64,000 nt of DNA, taken from assembly GCF_027497495.1 (NCBI RefSeq), contig NZ_CP114205.1, forward strand, positions 5,704,001 to 5,768,000. Direction: 5' to 3'. The notes beneath the pieces were generated by a model, which had not been told where the DNA came from, searched no databases, and worked only from the letters and a program-made list of their open reading frames with translations. Both the position numbers and the translations under genes were made by a program. This document shows positions 41,196 through 48,411 of the stretch, in pieces; position 1 is the stretch's first letter; each line of letters starts with the position of its first letter. The stretch comes from Streptomyces tubercidicus. GTDB taxonomy: Bacteria; Actinomycetota; Actinomycetes; Streptomycetales; Streptomycetaceae.

Positions 41196-41954
41196 GTGCT
41201 GCTGCCGGTCAACACCACTCTCGGGATCGTCCTCGCCGTCCTGCTGATCGCCGCCGTGGCTATCGCCGCCCTGGCCCGCCTCGGCCACACCTGGGCCATC
41301 GCCGTCGCCGGACTGCGCGCCGCCGCCCAACTCGCCGCCGTCTCCTACCTCATCGGCTGGGTGGTGCACGCCCTTCCCCGGCTGATGGCCTTCCTCGTGC
41401 TGATGTTCGCGGTGGCGGTACGGACCGCAGGCCGCCGGATCACCCGGAACCGCACCTGGTGGTGGGCCGCCGCGCCGATCGCCGTCGGGGTCGTCCCGGT
41501 CGTCGGCCTGCTGCTGCTCACCGGCCTGGTGCCGCCGCGCGGACTCACCCTCATCCCCGTCACCGGCATCCTGATCGGCGGCGCGCTGACCGCCACCGTC
41601 CTGGCCGGGCGGCGGGCGCTGGACGAGCTGGAGACCCGGCGCGGCGAGTTCGAGGCGGGCCTCGCCCTGGGGCTGCTCGACCGTGACGCACGGATGGAGG
41701 TCGCCCGCCCAGCCGCCTCGGACGCGCTGCTGCCGGGGCTCGACCAGACCCGGACCGTGGGATTGGTCACACTCCCCGGTGCGTTCGTCGGCATGCTGCT
41801 GGGCGGGGCCTCGCCCGTGCAGGCCGGTGCGGTGCAGCTGTTCGTGCTGGTGGCTCTGCTGGCGGTGCAGGCGACGGCCTGTGCGGTGGTGCTGGAGCTG
41901 GTCGCGCGCGGAAGGCTGCACCGCGTACCCTTGACGGCAGCAGAAGGGGAGTAG
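41196..41954 (+). CDS. FetB-like/UPF0014 ABC transporter permease
   Basis: A 252-residue membrane protein of the UPF0014 family, the permease class of the FetAB iron exporter. Six to seven helices are visible, starting TTLGIVLAVLLIAAVAIAAL. Conserved parts are AVAGLRAAAQLAAVSYLIG, the cytosolic ALDELETRRGEFEAGLALG and TVGLVTLPGAFVGMLLGGAS. The GTG at 41196 gives the usual family start; TACAGT 6 nt upstream could be a -10 box for a leaderless transcript. No ATPase partner is adjacent. Its last codons and stop lie inside the manganese riboswitch of the next gene. Confidence 0.87.
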   Translation: MLLPVNTTLGIVLAVLLIAAVAIAALARLGHTWAIAVAGLRAAAQLAAVSYLIGWVVHALPRLMAFLVLMFAVAVRTAGRRITRNRTWWWAAAPIAVGVVPVVGLLLLTGLVPPRGLTLIPVTGILIGGALTATVLAGRRALDELETRRGEFEAGLALGLLDRDARMEVARPAASDALLPGLDQTRTVGLVTLPGAFVGMLLGGASPVQAGAVQLFVLVALLAVQATACAVVLELVARGRLHRVPLTAAEGE

Positions 41955-42070
41955 CTCTCTGCCGGACCGTCGACATACTGCCCGCCCGTAGTGGCGAGCC
42001 GGCGCCCGGAGCGCAGTACGTAGCCGTACGGCGCCAGCGAGACCTTCGGCCGCAGTGTTTGACGCTGCCG
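41935..42070 (+). ncRNA. yybP-ykoY manganese riboswitch
   Basis: The conserved 5' element GGGGAGTAGC at 41946-41955 and the 3' element GCGAGACCTTCGGCC at about 42037-42051 are both present in the right order. CGGCAGC at 41935-41941 pairs with GCTGCCG at 42064-42070 to form a 7-bp P1. CCGTCGACATACTG lies between, as in other members. The aptamer begins inside the upstream FetB-like coding region, whose TAG stop is part of GGGGAGTAG. A GC-rich CCGGGCCCC/GGCCCG segment follows as a possible expression platform. Confidence 0.88.
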
Positions 42071-42134
42071 TGCCGAAGCGACCCCTTTCCCGGGCCCCTT
42101 TGGTGCGGCCCGACCGATCGAGGTAATCCACCCC

Positions 42135-42716
42135 GTGTTCAGCTTCACCGTCGCCGCCGTCGTCTTCGGCGTCGTCTTCCTCGCCGAACTACCCGACAAG
42201 ACCGCCCTCGCCGGCCTGATGCTCGGCACCCGCTACCGCGCCTCCTATGTCTTCGCCGGTGTCGCCGCCGCCTTCCTGGTGCATGTCGCACTCGCCATCG
42301 CCGCGGGCAGCGTGCTGACCCTGCTCCCGCACCGCTGGGTGCAGGGCGTGGTCGGCGTCCTCTTCCTGGCGGGCGCCGCCGTGCTGCTGTTCAAGAAGGA
42401 CGACGACGAGGAAGAGGTCAAGAAGCCCGCCGACCAGAGCTTCTGGAAGGTCTCCGGGGCAGGCTTCATGATGATCCTGGTCGCCGAGTTCGGCGATCTG
42501 ACCCAGATCATGACCGCCAACCTCGCCGCCCGTTACGACGATCCCGTCTCGGTCGGCGTCGGCGCCGTCCTGGCCCTGTGGGCCGTGGCGGGCCTGGGGA
42601 TCGTGGGCGGCCGCACCCTGATGAAGTACGTACCGCTCAAGCTCATCACCAAGGTCGCGGCGGGCGTGATGCTGGTGTTGGCGGGGTTCAGTCTTTATGA
42701 GGCGGTCGGGGGGTAG
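42135..42716 (+). CDS. GDT1/TMEM165 family manganese exporter
   Basis: A 193-residue membrane protein of the UPF0016/GDT1 family, cation/proton exchangers that export manganese or move calcium. The two family motifs are LAELPDKTALAG near residue 17 and VAEFGDLTQIMT near residue 120; each has the E-x-x-D core in a helix. Six helices in two repeats are separated by a charged loop, KKDDDEEEVKK. The GTG at 42135 matches family starts; GAGG lies 12 nt upstream. The yybP-ykoY riboswitch directly upstream indicates manganese-induced expression. Confidence 0.93.
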   Translation: MFSFTVAAVVFGVVFLAELPDKTALAGLMLGTRYRASYVFAGVAAAFLVHVALAIAAGSVLTLLPHRWVQGVVGVLFLAGAAVLLFKKDDDEEEVKKPADQSFWKVSGAGFMMILVAEFGDLTQIMTANLAARYDDPVSVGVGAVLALWAVAGLGIVGGRTLMKYVPLKLITKVAAGVMLVLAGFSLYEAVGG

Positions 42717-42737
42717 GGGCCGCAGATTTTTTCCCCG

Positions 42738-42766
42738 CCGCCCACCCCCCTTCGGGGGGTGGGCGG
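42738..42766. other. GC-rich stem-loop between GDT1 and HAD genes
   Basis: CCGCCCACCCCCC pairs with GGGGGGTGGGCGG around a TTC loop. The T-run lies upstream of the stem on the plus strand, so it is not a standard U-run terminator, but it could end convergent transcripts. Confidence 0.5.
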
Positions 42767-42788
42767 GTGTAGAGGGGAGGTTTGGGCG

Positions 42789-42845
42789 CGGCTCGTCCGG
42801 CTGGGCACGGCTCGCTCGGCCTGGGGCGGCTCGTCCGGCTGGGGC
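42789..42845. repeat. Three 19-bp tandem repeats
   Basis: Three consecutive units of period 19 share the form CGGCTCGTCCGGCTGGG plus two bases, with small variations in the middle copy. They are in non-coding sequence between the GDT1 exporter and the HAD phosphatase, 42717-42963. No gene or site is recognised there. Confidence 0.6.
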
Positions 42846-42963
42846 CGTCGGGCCTGGCGGGGGGCTTTGGGGCGGGGCCAGGACATCCGTCCCCAGGCTG
42901 CCCCGCGCTGATCACGGGCGAGTCCAGGCCCCCCGGCCCCAGTCGTCCCGAGCCATCCCGCGC

Positions 42964-43626
42964 TCAGCCCGCGAGATGTACCGCGATCACGCCGTCCGGC
43001 CCCGCCTCGACCCGGACGCGGGTGAGGTCGGGCACCTGTGCTGTGGGGGCGAAGGCGGCCGCCCGTTCGCCGACGCCGATCACCCGCATGCCGGCCGCCC
43101 GGCCCGCCTCGATGCCCGCCTCGGAGTCCTCGAACACCAGGCAGTCCTCCGGGGCGAAGCCCAGCTCGGCGGCGCCCTTGAGGAAGCCCTCCGGGTCGGG
43201 CTTGCTGGCGCTCACGCTCTCCGCCGTGATCCGCACCGCCGGCATGGGCAGTCCGGCCGCGCCCATCCGGGCGTCGGAGAGCGGGATGTCGGCGGAGGTC
43301 ACCAAGGCGTGCGGAAGAGTGGCGAGCGCGGCCATGAACGCGGGTGCGCCGGGAACCGGCACCACCCCGTCCATATCGGCGGTCTCCTGGGCCAGCATCC
43401 GGCGGTTGTCCGCCAGGTTGAGCTCCATCGGACGGTCCGGGAGCAGTGCGGCCATGGTGGCCCAGCCCTGCCGACCGTGGACGACCTGAAGGATCTCGTC
43501 GCCGTCCAGCCCCTGCTCGGTCGCCCAGCGGCGCCAGCAGCGCTCCACTACGGCCTCGGAGTTCACGATCGTGCTGTCCATGTCCAGCAGCAGGGCGCGA
43601 GCGGTGAGCGTGGTGGTGGCCGTCAT
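42964..43626 (-). CDS. HAD-IA sugar-phosphate phosphatase-like protein
   Basis: A 220-residue HAD hydrolase of the beta-phosphoglucomutase/YfbT-like group. It contains ALLLDMDSTIVNSEAVVERC (nucleophile loop, with Asp-Met-Asp-Ser), a cap domain, ALVTSADIPLSDAR (motif II), SVSASKPDPEGFLKGAAELG with the motif III Lys, and CLVFEDSEAGIEAGRAAG (motif IV). Ser replaces the more common Gly after the second Asp of the loop. The ATG follows AGGAG by 8 nt. The likely role is dephosphorylation of sugar phosphates such as hexose 6-phosphate. Single gene with a terminator upstream of it. Confidence 0.9.
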   Translation of the reverse strand: MTATTTLTARALLLDMDSTIVNSEAVVERCWRRWATEQGLDGDEILQVVHGRQGWATMAALLPDRPMELNLADNRRMLAQETADMDGVVPVPGAPAFMAALATLPHALVTSADIPLSDARMGAAGLPMPAVRITAESVSASKPDPEGFLKGAAELGFAPEDCLVFEDSEAGIEAGRAAGMRVIGVGERAAAFAPTAQVPDLTRVRVEAGPDGVIAVHLAG

Positions 43627-43684
43627 CGGCGGGCTCCTGGGCACTACGGACGGTGCGGATCGCGCACGTGCGGAAAAACAGAGC

Positions 43685-43720
43685 GGTCCCGCCCGCCGGT
43701 CAGGGAGTGCGGGCGGAACC
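43685..43720 (-). terminator. Intrinsic terminator after the peptidoglycan-binding gene
   Basis: On the minus strand GGTTCCGCCCGC pairs with GCGGGCGGGACC (one non-Watson-Crick pair) around a 12-nt loop and runs into GCTCTGTTTTT. It lies 72 nt beyond the stop of the peptidoglycan-binding gene. Confidence 0.75.
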
Positions 43721-43792
43721 ACTTTGTTTGTTCACGATACAAAACAGAGTCGCTGCCGACAAACGGGCTGGTCAGCGGCCTTCCCGCCACCC

Positions 43793-44924
43793 TTACGGTG
43801 TCTGAGTCCGGGACTCCAGGGACGCCCGGGTCGGTGCGCCGTAGACGCCGTCCGGATCGCCCGCCACCCCGTAGGCCCGCTGGTAGCGCGACACGGCGTC
43901 CCGTACATCCGCTTCGTAACGGCCGTCCTCCGGGCCGGGATACACCGCCAGCTGCCGCAGCCGCCCCTGGAGCTCCACCACTTCCGGCCCGCCGGCCCCC
44001 TCGCGCAACACGATCGGCCCGGTGGGCGGGGCGCTGGGGCTGTACGTGGCGGGGGAGTCCGAGACGCTGCCGGAGGCCCGGGTGGGGGCGGGAGGACGCG
44101 GGGCGGCCGGGGTCCGGTGGGGGTGCTCGTTGGTCTCGGGGGCGGTCGCGTCCGGCGACGGGGAGCGGGGCGAGGGCGGCGGGGTGGTGCCGCTCGGTGC
44201 GGGGGCGGACGCGTCGCCGGTGGGGAGGGGGACGTCGGGGGAAGAGGTGCCGCGGTCGGGCTTCGCGGCCCGGGTCGAGGCGTCGCCGGAGAAGGCATCG
44301 GTGCCGATCAGCACGGCGGTGGCGGCCACCGCGGCACCGGCGGTCAGCAGTACGGCCGGTAGCGCACGCCTGCGGCGCGGGGCGACGGGGGAGGAGGTCG
44401 GGTGGTGGTTCGGCACGTCCGACGTGCTGCACGTCCGGGAAGCCGGGCCGGGGCGGCGCCGCATACGGGGCACCAGGGCGTCGGCGGGCTCGGGGGTGAG
44501 GCGGCCGGTGGGCCCGGCTGCCGGGCGATCGAACGTCGGGGGTTCGCTGGTCCCAGCAGTCGGCGGCCCGGCGACCAGTGGCCTGGGGGCCAGGGGCGGC
44601 CCGGCGCCCACGGCCGGCCCCGTCGCGGACGACGAACCGTCCGCCAGGTGCACCGCCGCATCCACCCCAGGTAACTCATCCAGCGGGTCCCCCTGCCCGA
44701 GACCCACGTCACCCGCCCCGCCACCGTCGTCGCCCGCGTCCCAGCCCGCGTCCCCTTCCCTGCCCGCGTCCGAGCCCCCGTCCCCGCCCCCCCTCCGCCA
44801 GTGACACGTACGGCCGAACGTGCAGCGGATCGAAGTCGTCCGCTTCGGTCGCCGCACACAGGCAGCCCGGTCGGCCGTGGTCGCGTACGGGGGCGAAGCA
44901 GTGCGGGCAGGACTGTGCCGTCAC
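43793..44924 (-). pseudogene. Peptidoglycan-binding protein gene interrupted by a frameshift
   Basis: The 5' frame starts at GTG 44922-44924 behind GGGAGGGGAAC. It encodes a Cys-rich zinc-finger-like segment, CPHCFAPVRDHGRPGCLC, then ADDFDPLHVRPYVSLAEGG. The rest is in the next frame: an acidic Gly-rich linker, a transmembrane helix (LPAVLLTAGAAVAATAVLIG), a Pro/Ser-rich wall-spanning stretch, and a C-terminal peptidoglycan_binding_1 domain with VVELQGRLRQLAVYPGPEDG and YQRAYGVAGDPDGVYG. Removing one C from the run of seven at 44787-44793 restores one reading frame. It may be a real frameshift or a homopolymer sequencing error. Confidence 0.75.
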
Positions 44925-45163
44925 GGGTGTTCCCCTCCCTGGAGGCATCGAACAGGCAGCGATTATCCAGACGCCGCACCGGTTCGCGCAGGCGCTCGAA
45001 GACATCCGCTCGGCAGACCCCGGGGTAGGCCGGCGTACCCCGGGCGCGCCTGGGAGACCCCGGCCCGCCGCGCGCCGCTCGGCGGGCCATATCCCGCCTA
45101 AACGCCCAGGATGGAAGAAATCCGAAGGAGAGGTACAACGGGAAAGGCGGTCCCGGCGGCGGC

Positions 45164-45239
45164 GGCCCGGCACCGGACGGATGGCCCGGCAGGGGACGGA
45201 TGGCCCGGCATCGGGCAGGTGGCCCGGCACCGCAACACG
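45164..45239. repeat. Four 19-bp tandem repeats upstream of the MFS gene
   Basis: Units begin at 45164, 45183, 45202 and 45221, each starting GGCCCGGCA and followed by a GGACGGAT-like end that decays in the last copy. They occupy the 345-nt gap between the peptidoglycan-binding gene and the MFS pump (44925-45269), ending 30 nt before the start codon. Nothing else is recognised in that gap. Confidence 0.65.
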
Positions 45240-45269
45240 CCGCTCCGCAACGAACGGAGGAAAACGCTC

Positions 45270-47351
45270 ATGGCGCAGGACACCGGCGCTCCGGCCGCCG
45301 TCGCTGGCGAGGACCGGTCCCGGCGGACCGTCCTCGTCGCGATCGGCGCGCTGCTGCTCGGCCTGCTCATCGCGGCGCTCGACCAGACCATCGTGGCCAC
45401 CGCGCTGCCCACGATCGTCAGCGATCTCGGCGGCCTCAACCACCTCTCCTGGGTCGTCACCGCCTACCTCCTGGCCGCGACGGCCGCGACTCCCCTCTGG
45501 GGAAAGCTCGGTGACCAGTACGGCCGCAAGAAGCTCTTCCAAACCGCCATCGTGATCTTCTTGATCGGCTCGGTGCTGTGCGGCCTGGCGCAGAACATGG
45601 GCGAGCTGATCGCCTTCCGCGCCCTCCAGGGGCTGGGCGGCGGCGGGCTGATCGTGCTGTCGATGGCGATCGTCGGCGATATCGTGCCGCCCCGCGAACG
45701 AGGGAAGTACCAGGGCCTGTTCGGTGCCGTCTTCGGCGCCTCCAGCGTCCTCGGGCCGCTGCTCGGCGGGCTGTTCGTGGACCAGCTCAGCTGGCGCTGG
45801 GTGTTCTACATCAACGTCCCCGTCGGCATCGTGGCGCTCGTCGTCATCGCCGCCGTACTGCACATCCCGCGCCACCGCACCCGGCACCGGATCGACTACC
45901 TGGGCACCGCGCTGATCGCCGCCGTCGCCACCTGCTTCGTGCTGATGACCTCGTTCGGCGGCGTCACCTATCCGTGGGCCTCCTGGCAGGTCGTCGGGTG
46001 TGGCGTCCTCGGCGTCGTCCTACTGGGCGCCTTCGTCCTCATCGAGCGGCTGGCCGCCGAACCCGTGGTGCCGCTGCGGCTGTTCCGGCTGCGCAGCTTC
46101 TCGATCACCGCCGTCATCGGGTTCGTCGTCGGCTTCGCGATGTTCGGCTCGATGACCTATCTGCCGACGTTCCTGCAGGTCGTACAGGGTGTCAGCCCGA
46201 CCCTGTCCGGGGTGCACATGCTGCCGATGGTGTTCGGCATGCTGCTGGCCTCCACCGGCTCCGGGCAGATCGTCAGCCGCACCGGCCATTACAAGGTCTT
46301 CCCGATCGCCGGTACCGGTGTCGTGGCGATCGGTCTGCTGCTGTTGCACCACCTCGACATGGCCAGCGGCGTCGCCGAGATGAGCGCCTGCTTCTTCGTC
46401 TTCGGCTTCGGACTCGGTCTGGTCATGCAGGTGCTGGTGCTCATCGTGCAGAACGCCGTGCCCTACCGGGACCTGGGCGTGGCCACCTCGGGCGCCACGT
46501 TCTTCCGCTCCATCGGCGGCTCGTTCGGCGTCTCCATCTTCGGCACGATCTTCGCCGGCAACCTGGGCCCGCGGATCGCGGCCGCCCTCGCCGGACAGCA
46601 ACTGCCGCCCGGCATCGACCCCTCCAGGATCGCCGAGGACCCGAGGACCGTCACCCAGCTGTCGGCCGGGCAGCGGGCCGGTGTTCTCCAGGCCTACGCC
46701 GTCTCGATCACCGATGTCTTCCTCTACGCCGTCCCGGTCGTCCTGGTGGCCTTCGCGCTGGCCTGGTTCCTCAAGGAGGAGCCGCTGCGCAGCAGTGTCA
46801 CCGCGCCCGACGCCAGCCAGGTGCTCTCCTCCAACCCCGTGGAGCGGTCCTCGCGCGACGAGTGCGCCCGCGCCCTGTCCACCCTCGGCAGCCGGGAAGG
46901 CCGTAAGCACATCTACGAGAAGATCGCCGCGGGGGCCGGAATGGACCTCAAACCGGCCGCCGCCTGGCTGATCCTGCGCATCCACCGCTACGGCTTGGTG
47001 GAACCAGGGCTGCTCGCCGAACGCAGCACCGTGCCGATGGGCGTGGTCTCCGAGGGCGTCCGGCAGATCGAGGAACGCGGACTCGCCACCCGCGAGGGGC
47101 TGTTTCTGCTGCTCACCGGCAGTGGACGGGAAGCCGCGGAGCGGCTCGCGGCGGTCCGCCGGGAGTCGCTCGCGGAGATGCTGGGCGACTGGTGGACCAC
47201 GGACCGGCCCACCGACCTCACCGAACTCGTCCAGGAGCTGACCGCCGAGCTGTGCGGCTCGGACGCGGAGGAGCCGCAGAACGGCGACGCCCGGTCGCCG
47301 CTGCCGCGCACCCATCCGCCCGCGCCCCATCCGCCGGACCTGGCGAAGTGA
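45270..47351 (+). CDS. DHA2-type MFS multidrug exporter fused to a C-terminal winged-helix domain
   Basis: A 693-residue protein. Residues ~20-510 are a 14-helix EmrB/QacA-type proton antiporter: LDQTIVATALPTIVSDLGG, WGKLGDQYGRKKLF, FRALQGLGGGGLIVLSMAI, and DIVPPRERGKYQGLFG. Residues ~530-660 form a soluble tail resembling a MarR-type winged helix, with DLKPAAAWLILRIHRYG, GVVSEGVRQIEERGLATREG and LTGSGREAAERLAAVRRESL. The ATG follows CGGAGG by 9 nt. The fusion could sense drug and bind DNA or the membrane; neither is shown. The 19-bp repeats lie upstream. Confidence 0.9.
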   Translation: MAQDTGAPAAVAGEDRSRRTVLVAIGALLLGLLIAALDQTIVATALPTIVSDLGGLNHLSWVVTAYLLAATAATPLWGKLGDQYGRKKLFQTAIVIFLIGSVLCGLAQNMGELIAFRALQGLGGGGLIVLSMAIVGDIVPPRERGKYQGLFGAVFGASSVLGPLLGGLFVDQLSWRWVFYINVPVGIVALVVIAAVLHIPRHRTRHRIDYLGTALIAAVATCFVLMTSFGGVTYPWASWQVVGCGVLGVVLLGAFVLIERLAAEPVVPLRLFRLRSFSITAVIGFVVGFAMFGSMTYLPTFLQVVQGVSPTLSGVHMLPMVFGMLLASTGSGQIVSRTGHYKVFPIAGTGVVAIGLLLLHHLDMASGVAEMSACFFVFGFGLGLVMQVLVLIVQNAVPYRDLGVATSGATFFRSIGGSFGVSIFGTIFAGNLGPRIAAALAGQQLPPGIDPSRIAEDPRTVTQLSAGQRAGVLQAYAVSITDVFLYAVPVVLVAFALAWFLKEEPLRSSVTAPDASQVLSSNPVERSSRDECARALSTLGSREGRKHIYEKIAAGAGMDLKPAAAWLILRIHRYGLVEPGLLAERSTVPMGVVSEGVRQIEERGLATREGLFLLLTGSGREAAERLAAVRRESLAEMLGDWWTTDRPTDLTELVQELTAELCGSDAEEPQNGDARSPLPRTHPPAPHPPDLAK

Positions 47352-47394
47352 GCACGGCGGGCGGGGAGACGGGTCCTCGGCCCGCCCCGGACCG

Positions 47395-47919
47395 TCAACG
47401 CGCCCCGGCCAGCCGCTTCTCGAAGAAGATCTCCGCGTAAGGGTCCTCGTGATACGGCTCGATCTCCACGAAACCGTGCCGCCGGTAGAGCGCGACGGCT
47501 TCCACCAGATCCAGCCGGGTGTCGAGCCGCATCCGCCCGGCGCCCAGCCGCACCGCGGCCGTCTCGGCTGCCCGCAGCAGCGCGCCCGCCCCGCCCAGCC
47601 CACGCCAAGCGGCCCGTACGAACATCTGCTTGAGCTCCGCGGTGCGCGCGTCCAGCAGCCGCACCCCGGCACAGCCCGCCACCTCATCGCCGTACCGCGC
47701 CACCAGCAGCACCCCGCCCGGCGGTGCCAGATCCGCGCTCGGATACTCCGCCAGCCCCTCCTCGATCTCCGCCGGCGTCGAACGACGGTCCTCGTGGAGC
47801 GCGAAGTAGCGGTCGGCCACCTCGGTGTAGTACTCGCGCAGCAGCGCCCCGGCATCCGGCGAGCCGGCCGGTTCGGCGGCGACGGCCCAGGGGAGACGGA
47901 GGGTGGCGGCGTCACTCAT
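47395..47919 (-). CDS. GNAT family N-acetyltransferase
   Basis: A 174-residue GNAT acetyltransferase. Conserved parts are LLVARYGDEVAGCAGVRLLD, AELKQMFVRAAWRGLGGAGA with the acetyl-CoA loop RGLGGAG, and RLDTRLDLVEAVALYRRHGF followed by YHEDPYAEIFFEKRL, typical of the family's C-terminus. The ATG at 47917-47919 begins the conserved reading; an earlier in-frame GTG at 47952 is unlikely. No clear operon. The substrate is unknown. Confidence 0.9.
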   Translation of the reverse strand: MSDAATLRLPWAVAAEPAGSPDAGALLREYYTEVADRYFALHEDRRSTPAEIEEGLAEYPSADLAPPGGVLLVARYGDEVAGCAGVRLLDARTAELKQMFVRAAWRGLGGAGALLRAAETAAVRLGAGRMRLDTRLDLVEAVALYRRHGFVEIEPYHEDPYAEIFFEKRLAGAR

Positions 47920-47985
47920 GGCGCCATTGTCGCGGCCGGTCCGGCAGACCACGCAACGGATTCAAGGTGACGCCGCCGGCGCCGC

Positions 47986-48318
47986 TCAGCCCTGCTTCGG
48001 GCCCGCCTGCTGCACCACCTCGAACGACCACAGCGTGGAACCGGACGCGGCCGGCTTGGGCCGCTCCCCGCCCTCGGCCCCGCCGCCCTGCTGGTGCGCG
48101 GCCTTCATCGGCCCCTCCATCCACGCCTGGAACGACTCCTCATCCCGCCACCGGGTGTAGACGAGGTACTGGTCGGTGCCCTCCACGGGGCGGAGGAGTT
48201 CGAACCACTCGAAGCCGTCCGAGGAGTCCACGGTCCCGGCGCGCGCCGCGAATCGCTTCTCCAGGACCTCCCGCTGCTCGGCGGGGACGGTCAGTACGTT
48301 GATCTTTACGATGCTCAT
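47986..48318 (-). CDS. Antibiotic biosynthesis monooxygenase (ABM) domain protein
   Basis: A 110-residue ferredoxin-like protein of the ABM family. It has VKINVLTVPAEQREVLEKRF, GFEWFELLRPVEGTDQYLVY, TRWRDEESFQAWMEG, and a C-terminal SFEVVQQAG. Members are quinone-forming monooxygenases or heme-degrading enzymes of the IsdG/MhuD type. FEWFELLRPVEGTDQY followed by the Trp-rich helix is the pattern seen in actinobacterial heme-degrading-like proteins. No ligand His is obvious. The ATG at 48316-48318 gives typical length. A hairpin terminator separates it from the MFS gene upstream. Confidence 0.88.
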   Translation of the reverse strand: MSIVKINVLTVPAEQREVLEKRFAARAGTVDSSDGFEWFELLRPVEGTDQYLVYTRWRDEESFQAWMEGPMKAAHQQGGGAEGGERPKPAASGSTLWSFEVVQQAGPKQG

Positions 48319-48355
48319 GTCGCCCATCGTGCCGCACGGTGCCCGAGGGACGCGA

Positions 48356-48387
48356 AGGGCCCGGCCGGAAACATCCGGCCGGGCCCT
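48356..48387 (-). terminator. Strong hairpin terminator after the MHS transporter
   Basis: AGGGCCCGGCCGG at 48356-48368 pairs perfectly with CCGGCCGGGCCCT at 48375-48387 around AAACAT. It lies 25 nt downstream of the MFS stop on the minus strand. Confidence 0.8.
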
Positions 48388-48411
48388 GTGACGCATGGGC
48401 GGTCCCGTGGC

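Noticed and set aside
42738..42766. The stem-loop after the GDT1 gene as a classical U-run terminator.
   Set aside because: The T-run precedes the stem on the plus strand and becomes an A-run after the stem on the minus strand. Neither orientation gives stem followed by U-run.
45111..45269. An upstream extension of the MFS pump through the 19-bp repeats.
   Set aside because: The frame is open, but the extension would encode repeated Gly/Ala/Arg residues, and the ATG at 45270 has a proper GGAGG.
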